This document shows, piece by piece, positions 7,024-15,371 of a stretch of 64,000 nt of DNA (the first letter of the stretch is position 1; each line of letters begins with the position of its first letter). The stretch covers positions 1-64,000 of the forward strand of contig DAOSMC010000001.1 of assembly GCA_035369485.1 (NCBI GenBank), given 5' to 3'. Below the pieces are notes generated by a model. The model searched no databases. It saw only the letters and a list, made by a program, of their open reading frames with translations, and was not told the DNA's origin. Position numbers and translations under genes: made by a program. This stretch comes from JAQVHD01 sp035369485. Lineage in GTDB: Bacteria > Patescibacteriota > Minisyncoccia > UBA6257 > JAAZHW01.

Positions 7024-7029
7024 AATGAT

Positions 7030-7058
7030 ATTATAGCACACCTAAAGATAAAAGTCAA
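7030..7058 (-). promoter_or_regulatory. Strong sigma70-type promoter for the structured RNA
   Basis: On the minus strand, TTGACT (7053-7058) and TATAAT (7030-7035) are separated by exactly 17 bases, with TGC before the -10 (extended -10). This is one of the best consensus promoters in the window and no open frame follows it, which supports a highly expressed RNA gene. Between here and the ruvB promoter the only structure is a weak inverted repeat (7087-7097 with 7126-7136). Confidence 0.8.
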
Positions 7059-7278
7059 TAGTTTGACGGATATCGTAAAAATGGTTAAATAACTAAAAAT
7101 TAAAGAAGTAAAATGTATTATAGTGTTTAGTTATTTTAATGTCAAGAGGGGAGTTGGGGATAAGTTTAGCCCCCCAAAATTATAAATTTTAGATTCTTCA
7201 ATAAGGTAAATTACTGCTTTAATATTTTCCAAGCGTTATATTTATTATTAGAGTTGAAGATCAACTAATTTTTACACT

Positions 7279-7307
7279 TTGACTTTTAAGATTTTGATTA
7301 ATATAAT
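7279..7307 (+). promoter_or_regulatory. Promoter for ruvB (TTGACT-N17-TATAAT)
   Basis: The -35 is at 7279-7284 and the -10 at 7302-7307, with a 17-base spacer. Only 12 bases separate the -10 from the ruvB ATG, leaving a leader of about 5-6 nucleotides and no room for a Shine-Dalgarno site. Confidence 0.75.
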
Positions 7308-7319
7308 AAAAGTATTACC

Positions 7320-8333
7320 ATGTCTAAGAATATTTTCAAATCGGATCCACTACTTGATAATGCCCTGCGACCAAAACGATGGGAAGATTTTATCGGTCAA
7401 GAAAAAGTGAAAAAAAATTTAAGAATTATGTTGGGAGCGGCGCAAAAAAGAGAAGAGGTAGTAGACCACCTGCTTTTTTATGGCGGAGCAGGGTTGGGAA
7501 AAACAACACTAGCTTATTTAATTGCAGAAGAGATTCATGCCAATTTGAAAATTACATCTGGTCCAGCAATTGAAAAAGCAGCAGATCTAGCATCACTTCT
7601 CGCTAATTTAGAAGAAGGAGATATATTATTTATTGATGAAATCCATCGTTTAAATAAAATGATTGAAGAAATTTTATATTCTGCTATGGAATCGCGGGTT
7701 TTGAATTTAGTTTTAGGCAAACGTTCTTCTACTCGCGCTGTTCAATTAGATTTGCCGCCTTTTACTTTAATTGGTGCCACAACAAGAATTGGCTTACTCT
7801 CCAGCCCCTTACGTTCTCGTTTTGGAGCTATTTTCAAATTGGATTTTTATGATTTAGAAGATATAAAAAAGATTTTGCAAAACAATGCTAGGTTGCTGGG
7901 TGTTAATATTTCGGAAGAGGCAATGGAAATTTTAGCTCGAGCCAGTCGAGCCACTCCGCGAGTTGCCAATCGTTTGCTCAAACGAAGTCGCGATTTGGCG
8001 ACAATCGAAGGTAAGAGCGAGATTGATGCTGCAATTAGCCGCAAAATTTTAGAGTTATTTGATATTGATGAGTGGGGATTAGAAGCAACAGATCGAAAGA
8101 TTTTAGAGGTAATTGTTGATCGATTTAATGGAGGGCCAGTGGGCATTAAAGCTTTAGCTGCCGCGACCAATGAAGAAGAAGATACGATTGAAGAAATTTA
8201 TGAACCATATTTAATGCGATTGGGTCTTTTAGAGCGTACAACACGTGGCCGAATGGTGAGCGATGCCGGATATAAACATTTAAATCTTTATCATTTAGCA
8301 CAGAAAGGCGAACAAAAGAAATTGATAGATTGA
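7320..8333 (+). CDS. ruvB: Holliday junction branch migration helicase subunit RuvB
   Basis: AAA+ motor that works with RuvA to move Holliday junctions during recombination repair. 337 residues, the usual family length. Opening segment LRPKRWEDFIGQEKVKKNL; Walker A GGAGLGKTT at 55-63 (most RuvB have GPPGLGKTT); Walker B/DEIH at 106-109; sensor GATTRIGLLSSPLRSRFG at 152-169 with the arginine-finger region; C-terminal winged-helix domain including EEIYEPYLMRLGLLERTTRGR. It is a single-gene unit here; ruvA and ruvC are not adjacent. ruvX, a different resolvase-like gene, lies far downstream. Confidence 0.97.
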   Translation: MSKNIFKSDPLLDNALRPKRWEDFIGQEKVKKNLRIMLGAAQKREEVVDHLLFYGGAGLGKTTLAYLIAEEIHANLKITSGPAIEKAADLASLLANLEEGDILFIDEIHRLNKMIEEILYSAMESRVLNLVLGKRSSTRAVQLDLPPFTLIGATTRIGLLSSPLRSRFGAIFKLDFYDLEDIKKILQNNARLLGVNISEEAMEILARASRATPRVANRLLKRSRDLATIEGKSEIDAAISRKILELFDIDEWGLEATDRKILEVIVDRFNGGPVGIKALAAATNEEEDTIEEIYEPYLMRLGLLERTTRGRMVSDAGYKHLNLYHLAQKGEQKKLID

Positions 8334-8390
8334 TTATAATAAAATTCAAAAGTCCGCCGGGGACGAGTAAATTCTTTTAATTAAAGATGG

Positions 8391-8423
8391 CGGCGGAAAA
8401 TTTTCGAAGAAAATTTTCCGCCG
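8391..8423. repeat. GC/AT hairpin family, copy H3
   Basis: Perfect 15-base arms (CGGCGGAAAATTTTC and complement) around GAA. The loop reads in the opposite orientation to the other copies. Position: between ruvB and the lamin-tail gene, 58 bases after the ruvB stop. Confidence 0.85.
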
Positions 8424-8464
8424 GCCGCAAATTCATTTCTCAAAACAACCAATCAAAGTTTTAT

Positions 8465-9802
8465 ATGTTTAAACATTATTTTTCTTTTCTTATAGTTGCC
8501 TTGAGCGTCTTGTTGTTTTTTCCTTTGGTTCAAGCACTGGCTGTGGGGCCGGTGATTATTAATGAAATAATGTATGATTTACAAGGAACAGACACAGATC
8601 ATGAGTGGGTAGAAATTAAAAATATTTCAGATCAAGCAGTTGATTTGAAAGATTGGCGTTTTTATGACGGGAGCAATCATTTATTAAATGAACCTCCTCA
8701 AAATGGCGGGCAGGGCAGTTTAATTATTGCGCCTGGTGGTTATGCTGTTTTAGCTGACAAAGCAGATGTTTTTTTAGCTGATCATCCGGGTTTTGGTGGG
8801 ATCGTGATTGATACGGTGATGAGTTTGAATAATACTGAGGAAACCGTGCAACTTATTGATCAAAGCGGCAATAGTATTGAAAAAATAAACTATCAGAAGG
8901 AAATGGGTGGCAACGGCAATGGTTATTCGTTGGAGCGTACGGGTGATTTTTCGATGCAATTTTGTGAATCTAATCAATTAGGAGGTTCGCCCGGCCAAGC
9001 TAATAATTTTGATTGCAATAAATCCTCTTTTATGCCGACTCCTTCGTTGACAGCGATGAATACGCCTACGCTAATGATGGCAACTGTTTCTCCTAGCGCT
9101 TCCCCCGAAACGATTTTAGAAGATACGATTATTGAAAGTGAAGATAATTTGTTGCGAACGACGCCCATTGCTTCTTCGCCAGTGATAAAAGTAAGCATTA
9201 TTATTAATGAATTTTTACCTAATCCAACCGGTTCTGATACAGACAATGAGTGGATTGAATTATATAATAACAGCGATGTTAAAGTAGCGCTTACAGATTG
9301 GTGGATTGAAGATGCGAGCGGGCAGAAATATACTTTTAAAGATGAAGAAATAATGAGTCAGGGTTATTTAACCCTTCCTTATTCCAAAACGAAAATTACT
9401 TTAAATAACAATGGTGAAACTTTGAGTTTATATTCACCTCGAGGAGAATTAGCTTTTAAAATTTCTTATTCGGGCAAAGCCAACGAGGGTATGTCTTTTG
9501 CGCGAGCCGGCCAAAATGACTGGCGATGGACTTCAATTCTTACTCCTAATAAGCAGAATCAATTTTCAAGCGAATCATCGCAAAATACGGAATTAGCAAT
9601 TCAACAGATGGATGAATCGGATGTTGCTGAAAATAATGCGCCTTCAACTGTTGATGCCGACTCTTCTTTAAAGCAGCAGACAGTAACGAGTTCGATATCA
9701 AACGCGTCAGATAAGATAATTATTGTTGCTATTGGATTGGGTTTAATATTAAGTGTAGTAGCAGCAATTTTTATTAAAAAGATTTTACCGCCAGTTCATT
9801 GA
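8465..9802 (+). CDS. Secreted protein with two lamin-tail domains
   Basis: 445 residues from the ATG at 8465. An ATG 78 bases upstream would translate hairpin H3, so it is rejected. Residues 1-26 form a signal peptide (MFKHYFSFLIVALSVLLFF, then VQALA). Lamin-tail domain 1 covers about 28-140 (VIINEIMYDLQGTDTDHEWVEI, then NISDQAVDLKDW), a Ser/Thr/Pro-rich linker about 165-225, lamin-tail domain 2 about 240-350 (IIINEFLPNPTGSDTDNEWIEL), and a C-terminal membrane anchor about 418-440 followed by KK. In bacteria this Ig-like domain appears in surface proteins and exported nucleases; no catalytic domain is present, so a surface adhesin or structural role is likely. It converges with polA, with only seven bases between their stop codons. 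Confidence 0.8.
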   Translation: MFKHYFSFLIVALSVLLFFPLVQALAVGPVIINEIMYDLQGTDTDHEWVEIKNISDQAVDLKDWRFYDGSNHLLNEPPQNGGQGSLIIAPGGYAVLADKADVFLADHPGFGGIVIDTVMSLNNTEETVQLIDQSGNSIEKINYQKEMGGNGNGYSLERTGDFSMQFCESNQLGGSPGQANNFDCNKSSFMPTPSLTAMNTPTLMMATVSPSASPETILEDTIIESEDNLLRTTPIASSPVIKVSIIINEFLPNPTGSDTDNEWIELYNNSDVKVALTDWWIEDASGQKYTFKDEEIMSQGYLTLPYSKTKITLNNNGETLSLYSPRGELAFKISYSGKANEGMSFARAGQNDWRWTSILTPNKQNQFSSESSQNTELAIQQMDESDVAENNAPSTVDADSSLKQQTVTSSISNASDKIIIVAIGLGLILSVVAAIFIKKILPPVH

Positions 9803-9809
9803 TGAAATT

Positions 9810-12362
9810 TTATTTTAAATCCGCTAGAGTTTCTCCTGTGTAATACTGAGCTTTTAACGGCACGGAAAGAAATTCATTTTGCTCCATTAAAGGAAGGAGA
9901 TTGTTTATTGTCCATTCAACTTTGTTTTCTTTGACTTCAAAAATTAGCTCATCATGAATTTGCAAAATGAGACGGATATCGTCAATTGCATTTTCTTTTT
10001 GAAGAAAGTCATTAATTTTGATCATTGCTTTTTTAATGATGTCGGCGGCTAATCCTTGAATAGGGAAGTTGATAGCAGCGCGTTCGGCAAGGCTGCGGTA
10101 TTTTTGATTGCCAGAGATCAAATCCCAAACCCAGCGAATGCGGCCGCTTAAAGTTTTAACGCAGCCAGTTTGTCGTGCTTCGGCCAAAGTTTTTTCTCTC
10201 CAGTCTTTAATATTGGCAAAATCATGATAATATTCTTCAATGAATTTTTTAGCTTGATCTTTTGGTATTTGAGCAGTTTCGCTAAATGCTTTAGCGCCCA
10301 TCCCATAAAGAATGCCAAAATTTAATGTTTTGGCTTGGCGGCGCATTGCAGGCGTAACTTGATCAAGGGTGGTGTTATTTATTTCTGCCGCTGTTAGAGC
10401 ATGGATATCTTGGTCATTAAGAAAAGCCTCTTTCATTTTGGGATCATCGGCCAAAGAAGCTGCAATACGTAATTCAATTTGAGAATAGTCAAAACCAACA
10501 AATTGGTAGCCTTTTTCAGCAACGAAACCTTGTCTAATTTTTTTTGCCAATTCTCCTTCTATCGGAATATTTTGAAGATTGGGATTTTCTGAAGAGAGGC
10601 GACCAGTTGCTGTACCTGTTTGATTATAAGTGGTATGAATACGGCAATTTTCATCCATTAAAGATGGCAACGGTTCTAAATAAGTGCTTTTGAGTTTCAT
10701 TAATTCGCGATATTGAAGAATTTTAGCGATAGCCGGATGGAGATCTTTAATTTTGATGAGTTCATTTTCACGAGTAGATAAAAGCCCAGTGGCAGTTTTA
10801 GAAAGATGTTTGTTGTTCAAATTAAGTTTTTGGAAAATTACTTGAGAAAGTTGTTTGGGGGAATTAATATTAAACTCCGAATTCGTTAGCTCAAAAATCT
10901 CTTTTTCTAATTTTTGTAATTCGTGATTTAATTCATCGGTTAAGCGATAAAAATGATCCGGATTAATTTTAATGCCGAAATGCTCCATTTGCGCCAAAAC
11001 ATTAACGAGGGGCATTTCAATTTGTTGGAAGACATTTGTTAAAGCAAGCTCTTTGATTTTATTTACCTGCGCTGTTTTGATTTTTTTCAGGATTGTTAAA
11101 ATATTATCGTTGGGAAGAGGGGTTTTGAAAATGATTTGCCAAATTCTTTGAAGGGAGTAATCTTTTAATTCAGAATTGATGAGCCATTGAGCAATTTTAA
11201 TATCATGGTTTAAGTTGAGATTGTAATCATCAATTTGTTTTACAATATTTTTTAAATCATAACCCACGAGAGAAAATTGTTTAATTTTATTAAAGGAATT
11301 TTGATCTTTAGGTAAAGAAAAAAATTGATCGGCTACTAATAATTCTACATTCTTATTGAGATTAATAATGGCTTCGGCTTGAGTTGGCAGAGGATTTAAT
11401 TTTTGTTCTGTTTGCCATTGAATAGAGGCTTGAGAGAAAGCGTTCTCTGGCGTATTGGTTTGGGACTCTTCGGGCATTAATTGATTTACAAGACTTTCAA
11501 ATCGCCATTTTTTAAAAAGAGGAATGAGTGATTCTTTGTTAATGCCATTAAATTTTAAATCAGAAAGTTTTACTTCTAAAGGAGCATTGCAATTTAGAGT
11601 TGTTAAGTATTTACTAAAAAATGCTTGCTCTTTTTGATCTAAGAGCGCAGCTAAAGTTTTTGGTTTAATTAAGCGCGCTTCAGAAGTTTTCTGAAAATTT
11701 TCATTTTCAATTTTTTGGTAAAGGTTTTCTAAGGTTTCAAAATGTTTAATTAATTCAATAGCTGTTTTTTCTCCAATTCCTTTGACGCCCAAAATATTAT
11801 CAGAAGGATCGCCTTTTAACGCCTTAAAATCAATTAACTGTTTAGGACTAAGGCCATAGCGTTCCTGTACTTCCTTTTCATTATAAATAACGGTGTCTTG
11901 AATTCCTTTTTTCATTGTGTAAACCACTACTTTATCATCGTCTACTAATTGAAGAGTGTCCAGATCACCAGTGAGAATAATAATTTTTAAATCTTTTTCG
12001 TTAGAGAATTTTTTGACAAGCGTGCCGATGAGATCATCGGCCTCATAACCGGGAATTTCGAAATATTTAATAGGAACGGCACTAAAAAACTCTCTTACTT
12101 TATCAAACTGAGGAATAAGATTTTCATCAGTTTTTGGGCGAGTGGCTTTATATTCTTTATATTCTTTATGCCTAAAAGTAGGTTCGGCCAAATCGAAGCA
12201 TGCCGCGAGATAATCAGGTTTAAATTCGCGGATAATTTTTAAAATAATGCGAATAGTGCCATACACTGCGCCAATAGGTTCACCTTTAGGAGTGGTTAAA
12301 TTTGGCAAAGCATGAAAGCAGCGATGGATTAACGCATGAGAATCAATAAGGATAAGAGTCAT
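9810..12362 (-). CDS. polA: DNA polymerase I (5' nuclease plus polymerase, no proofreading)
   Basis: 850 residues. Roles: Okazaki fragment processing and gap repair. Residues 1-285 are the 5' nuclease (LILIDSHALIHRCFHALP, EADDLIGTL, GDPSDNILGVKGIGEKTA). The middle section (about 300-460) corresponds to the 3'-5' exonuclease fold but lacks its DxE catalytic motif, so no proofreading is expected, as in Taq polymerase. The polymerase domain has TGRLSSENPNLQNIP, motif A DYSQIELR near 625, the O-helix RRQAKTLNFGILYG near 675 and motif C QIHDE near 803. The start is set at the ATG giving MTLILIDSHA, since homologues begin there. It is downstream of tsaE on the same strand with a 39-base gap, so the two are probably co-transcribed. 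Confidence 0.96.
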   Translation of the reverse strand: MTLILIDSHALIHRCFHALPNLTTPKGEPIGAVYGTIRIILKIIREFKPDYLAACFDLAEPTFRHKEYKEYKATRPKTDENLIPQFDKVREFFSAVPIKYFEIPGYEADDLIGTLVKKFSNEKDLKIIILTGDLDTLQLVDDDKVVVYTMKKGIQDTVIYNEKEVQERYGLSPKQLIDFKALKGDPSDNILGVKGIGEKTAIELIKHFETLENLYQKIENENFQKTSEARLIKPKTLAALLDQKEQAFFSKYLTTLNCNAPLEVKLSDLKFNGINKESLIPLFKKWRFESLVNQLMPEESQTNTPENAFSQASIQWQTEQKLNPLPTQAEAIINLNKNVELLVADQFFSLPKDQNSFNKIKQFSLVGYDLKNIVKQIDDYNLNLNHDIKIAQWLINSELKDYSLQRIWQIIFKTPLPNDNILTILKKIKTAQVNKIKELALTNVFQQIEMPLVNVLAQMEHFGIKINPDHFYRLTDELNHELQKLEKEIFELTNSEFNINSPKQLSQVIFQKLNLNNKHLSKTATGLLSTRENELIKIKDLHPAIAKILQYRELMKLKSTYLEPLPSLMDENCRIHTTYNQTGTATGRLSSENPNLQNIPIEGELAKKIRQGFVAEKGYQFVGFDYSQIELRIAASLADDPKMKEAFLNDQDIHALTAAEINNTTLDQVTPAMRRQAKTLNFGILYGMGAKAFSETAQIPKDQAKKFIEEYYHDFANIKDWREKTLAEARQTGCVKTLSGRIRWVWDLISGNQKYRSLAERAAINFPIQGLAADIIKKAMIKINDFLQKENAIDDIRLILQIHDELIFEVKENKVEWTINNLLPLMEQNEFLSVPLKAQYYTGETLADLK

Positions 12363-12401
12363 AAGAAAATTAAAATTCAAAAGATGGAGTCAAAAATAAA
12401 A

Positions 12402-12908
12402 TTATTTAAGTTTTTTAGTTTTGGGTTGGGATTTTATTTTTGAATTTTCAACTTTTGAATTAATTGTTATTTCTCTCTTATTTTTATCAACGACTTTGAA
12501 ATTGATCCACAGAGTATTTTTTGGAAGTAGCTTTTTAATACGTTCTGGCCACTCAATAAAAACGAGATTTTTTGGATCCTGAATAATTTTTTTAAAATCA
12601 AGAGTAAGAATTTCCTCCGCTTTTTCCAGACGATAACAATCAATATGGTAAAAATTTTTAAAATGGGGATTTTTTCGTAATGAAAAAGATTTAATGATTA
12701 AAAATGTGGGGCTTAAAATTCTGCCTTTGATTTTTAGAGATTTGCCTACGCCTTGAATAAAGGTGGTTTTGCCAGCGCCCAAATTACCCTGTAGAGCAAA
12801 AATATGAGGTGGTGAAGATTTTTGGTCCAGTAGTGTTTTTACAAGAATTTGAGCAATTTTTTGAGTTTGGACTGGTGAATGAGAAAGAATTTTTAGGGAA
12901 GATTGCAT
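12402..12908 (-). CDS. tsaE: tRNA threonylcarbamoyladenosine biosynthesis ATPase TsaE
   Basis: P-loop ATPase that works with TsaB/TsaD/TsaC to make the t6A37 modification of ANN-reading tRNAs. 168 residues from MQSSLKILSHSP; the longer upstream frame runs through hairpin H4 and is rejected. Visible motifs: Walker A LQGNLGAGKTTF, the SPTF segment after it, HIDCYRLEKAEE and VFIEWPERI, all typical. The C-terminal tail is Lys-rich. It starts the tsaE-polA unit and is divergent from murA. Its promoter leaves almost no leader. TsaD and TsaB are not in the window. Confidence 0.95.
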   Translation of the reverse strand: MQSSLKILSHSPVQTQKIAQILVKTLLDQKSSPPHIFALQGNLGAGKTTFIQGVGKSLKIKGRILSPTFLIIKSFSLRKNPHFKNFYHIDCYRLEKAEEILTLDFKKIIQDPKNLVFIEWPERIKKLLPKNTLWINFKVVDKNKREITINSKVENSKIKSQPKTKKLK

Positions 12909-12915
12909 TAAAGAA

Positions 12916-12921
12916 ATTATA
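12916..12921 (-). promoter_or_regulatory. -10 element TATAAT for tsaE, leaderless spacing
   Basis: On the minus strand TATAAT is followed by seven bases and then the tsaE ATG, so transcription would start at or within a base or two of the start codon. The -35 is weak (TTTTGT at a 17-base spacing). Confidence 0.6.
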
Positions 12922-12951
12922 CAATAAAAAGTTAAAAAACAAAATGACGAA

Positions 12952-13006
12952 AGGCGAAAGGGGCGGCGGAAAATTTCTTTGAAATTTTCCGCCGCCCCTT
13001 TCGCCT
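12952..13006. repeat. GC/AT hairpin family, copy H4, between divergent genes
   Basis: The longest copy: perfect 25-base arms around CTTTG, with the outer part AGGCGAAAGG paired to its complement. It sits between the divergent start sites of tsaE and murA, just upstream of the tsaE -35 region. Because both neighbouring genes point away from it, it cannot be a terminator for either. Confidence 0.85.
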
Positions 13007-13077
13007 GTCGCAAATCGTTTTCAAATACCTATTTTTTTAATTTGCTTTTTTCTTTATTTTGTCTTAAATTAGAATTG

Positions 13078-14358
13078 ATGAGTCATTTTTTTGAAATTGA
13101 AGGAAGTAAAAAATTAAAAGGAGAAATTAAAGTATCAGGCACAAAAAATGGCGCACTGGCTATTTTACCAGCCTGTCTTTTAACCGAGGAGCCTTGTGTG
13201 ATTAAAAATATTCCGCTGCTTACTGACGTTTTAGTGATGGTTGATATTCTAAAGAATTTAGGGGCGGAAATAGAATGGTTAGATGAAAGAACAATTCGTA
13301 TTCAAGCAAAAAATGTTTTAAGTGATGCTGATACGAAATTAGTAAGAAAAATTAGAGCATCGTTTTTAGTGGCTGGTCCTATTTTAGCGCGGATAGGCGA
13401 ATTAAAAATTGCAAAACCCGGCGGTTGTCATATTGGCGCGCGCAGTTTAGATACGCATTTTGAGGGTTTTGCTGATTTGGGTGTTAAATCAGCTTTAGAA
13501 AGAGAAGAATCTGAAAAATATTATTTAAAAGCTCCAAAACAATTTAAACCAGCCATTGTTTCTTTAAATGAATTTAGCGTGACAGCAACGGAAAATCTAA
13601 TGATGTTAATGGCGAAGATTGAAGGAAAAAGCGAAATCCATTTAGCAGCTGCTGAACCGCATGTTCAAGAATTAGGCGAATTTTTAAAATCAATGGGCGC
13701 TGAGATTGAAGGATTGGGAACACATACCATTATTATTAAAGGCAAGCAAAAATTGAAAGGCGCAGAACATACCATTTGGCCTGATTATATTGAAGCGGGG
13801 ACTTTTTTTAGTTTAGCTGCTACAACTAAAAGTAATCTTACTATTACCAATGTACCTGTTGCTTATTTAGAAATGGTCTTTCGTAAGTTGAAAAAAATGG
13901 GAGTTTCGTATAGAATAAAAGACAGCCAGGTTTTAATTGAGGGCAAAGATAGTTCTTTGAAAGCAGCCAAAATTCAAACATTACCGTATCCAGGATTTCC
14001 AACTGATCTTCAAGCTCCTTTCGCGGTTTTAGCTACTCAAGCTAAAGGTGACAGTTTAATTTTTGATACATTATTTGAAGGCAGATTTAAATATGTTGAT
14101 GAGTTAAATCAAATGGGAGCAAAAATTTTTCTTTGCGATCCGCACCGTATTCTTGTATCAGGTCCGACGCCGCTTTATGGAACAAAAATCAAAAGTTTTG
14201 ATTTACGTTCAGGAGCCACGCTGATTATTGCTGCCTTAGCGGCTCGGGGAAAAAGTCAGCTTCTAGGCATTGAAGAAGTAGACCGCGGTTATGAAAAAAT
14301 TGAAGAGCGGCTGCAAAAAATTGGTGCGAATATAAAACGAGTCGAGGCAGAATCATAA
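13078..14358 (+). CDS. murA: UDP-N-acetylglucosamine 1-carboxyvinyltransferase MurA
   Basis: First committed step of peptidoglycan synthesis: transfers enolpyruvate from PEP to UDP-GlcNAc in the cytoplasm. 426 residues from MSHFFEIEGS; upstream in-frame sequence overlaps hairpin H4 and is hydrophobic noise. K23/N24 in SGTKNGAL and the catalytic Cys117 in PGGCHIGAR match the family; having Cys rather than Asp predicts fosfomycin sensitivity. The C-terminal segment has FPTDLQAPFAVLA and DLRSGATLIIAAL. It is followed four bases later by an mreB paralogue, giving a wall/shape operon murA-mreB-holB-like. Confidence 0.97.
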   Translation: MSHFFEIEGSKKLKGEIKVSGTKNGALAILPACLLTEEPCVIKNIPLLTDVLVMVDILKNLGAEIEWLDERTIRIQAKNVLSDADTKLVRKIRASFLVAGPILARIGELKIAKPGGCHIGARSLDTHFEGFADLGVKSALEREESEKYYLKAPKQFKPAIVSLNEFSVTATENLMMLMAKIEGKSEIHLAAAEPHVQELGEFLKSMGAEIEGLGTHTIIIKGKQKLKGAEHTIWPDYIEAGTFFSLAATTKSNLTITNVPVAYLEMVFRKLKKMGVSYRIKDSQVLIEGKDSSLKAAKIQTLPYPGFPTDLQAPFAVLATQAKGDSLIFDTLFEGRFKYVDELNQMGAKIFLCDPHRILVSGPTPLYGTKIKSFDLRSGATLIIAALAARGKSQLLGIEEVDRGYEKIEERLQKIGANIKRVEAES

Positions 14359-14362
14359 TAAT

Positions 14363-15370
14363 ATGTTTATTAAAAAAATTGGAATTGATTTAGGGACTAC
14401 AAATACATTGGTTTTTGTACCCAAAAAAGGCGTAATTATTTTTGAGCCAACTATTGTTGCTTATGATCTCAATGACAATAAGATCTTAGCGGTGGGTAAG
14501 GAGGCAAAGGAAATGTTAGGACGTACGCCAGATGATATAGGAGCTTATCGGCCATTAAAAGACGGCGTGATTGCTGATTATAAAACGACCAAAATTATAT
14601 TAAAGTATTTTATTTCTAAAGCCTTAGGTAGTTTTAATTTTTTTAAGCCCACTTTAATTATTTCTGGTCCAGCCGGTATTACTTCTACAGAAAGGCGAGC
14701 GGTTATTAACGCAGCTTTGGAGGCGGGTGCGCGTGAAGTTTATCTTGTCCGCGAACCCATCTTGGCTGCTTTGGGGGCGGGAATCCCCATTAATTCCGCT
14801 TCAGGTCATATGATTGTTAATATCGGAGGTGGCACTAGTGAAATTGCGGTGATTTCTTTGGGTGGCATTGTTTCGTGGGCCTCTTTAAGAATTGCAGGGA
14901 ATAAATTTGATGAGGCGATAGTGAATTATATTCGAAAGAAATATAATTTAGCGATTGGCGATCAAACAGCAGAAAGAATTAAAATTGAAGCAGGCGCAGC
15001 TCTGCCTCAAAAAAACAAGATTGAAACCGAAGCAAAAGGACGTGATTTAACAACAGGGTTGCCACGTTCTGTGATCGTCAATTCTAATGAAATTGCTGAA
15101 GCACTGGCTCCTCATTTGGAAGAAATTGCCGAAAGTATTCGTTCTGTATTTTTGAATACTCCACCAGAGTTAGCAGCGGATATTATTGAAAAGGGAATTG
15201 TGATTGCTGGCGGCAGTTCATTGTTGCGAGATTTAGATTCATATATTTCGAAAGTTACGGGGGTGAATACTTTTCTAGCCGAAGATGCTTTGTATTGTGT
15301 AGCCAAAGGCACGGGCATTATTTTGGAACATTTGGATATTTACAAAAGAGCTCTAATGAGCAAGCGTTAA
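14363..15370 (+). CDS. mreB: MreB/Mbl actin-like cell-shape protein (paralogue 1)
   Basis: 335 residues with the actin-family nucleotide-binding motifs: phosphate 1 GIDLGTTNTLVFV at 7-19, the GPAGITSTERRAV segment, phosphate 2 VNIGGGTSEIAVIS near 150-163 and the adenosine motif GIVIAGGSSLLRDL. MreB filaments guide elongation-mode wall synthesis at the membrane. It sits directly after murA, while a second mreB (19471) heads the classical mreBCD cluster. Compared with the second copy it is more divergent (for example FEPTIVAYD rather than NEPSVVAYN), so it may be an Mbl/MreBH-like specialist. Confidence 0.93.
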   Translation: MFIKKIGIDLGTTNTLVFVPKKGVIIFEPTIVAYDLNDNKILAVGKEAKEMLGRTPDDIGAYRPLKDGVIADYKTTKIILKYFISKALGSFNFFKPTLIISGPAGITSTERRAVINAALEAGAREVYLVREPILAALGAGIPINSASGHMIVNIGGGTSEIAVISLGGIVSWASLRIAGNKFDEAIVNYIRKKYNLAIGDQTAERIKIEAGAALPQKNKIETEAKGRDLTTGLPRSVIVNSNEIAEALAPHLEEIAESIRSVFLNTPPELAADIIEKGIVIAGGSSLLRDLDSYISKVTGVNTFLAEDALYCVAKGTGIILEHLDIYKRALMSKR

Positions 15371-15371
15371 A

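Noticed and set aside
6843..7025. A 60-codon plus-strand open frame
   Set aside because: It lies antisense to the structured RNA, follows its stem sequences and has no protein-like composition.
8387..8464. N-terminal extension of the lamin-tail protein (MAAENF...)
   Set aside because: It translates hairpin H3; the ATG at 8465 gives a proper signal peptide.
12909..13077. Upstream extensions of tsaE and murA
   Set aside because: Both would translate hairpin H4 and its surroundings; family starts and the tsaE promoter place the ATGs at 12908 and 13078.
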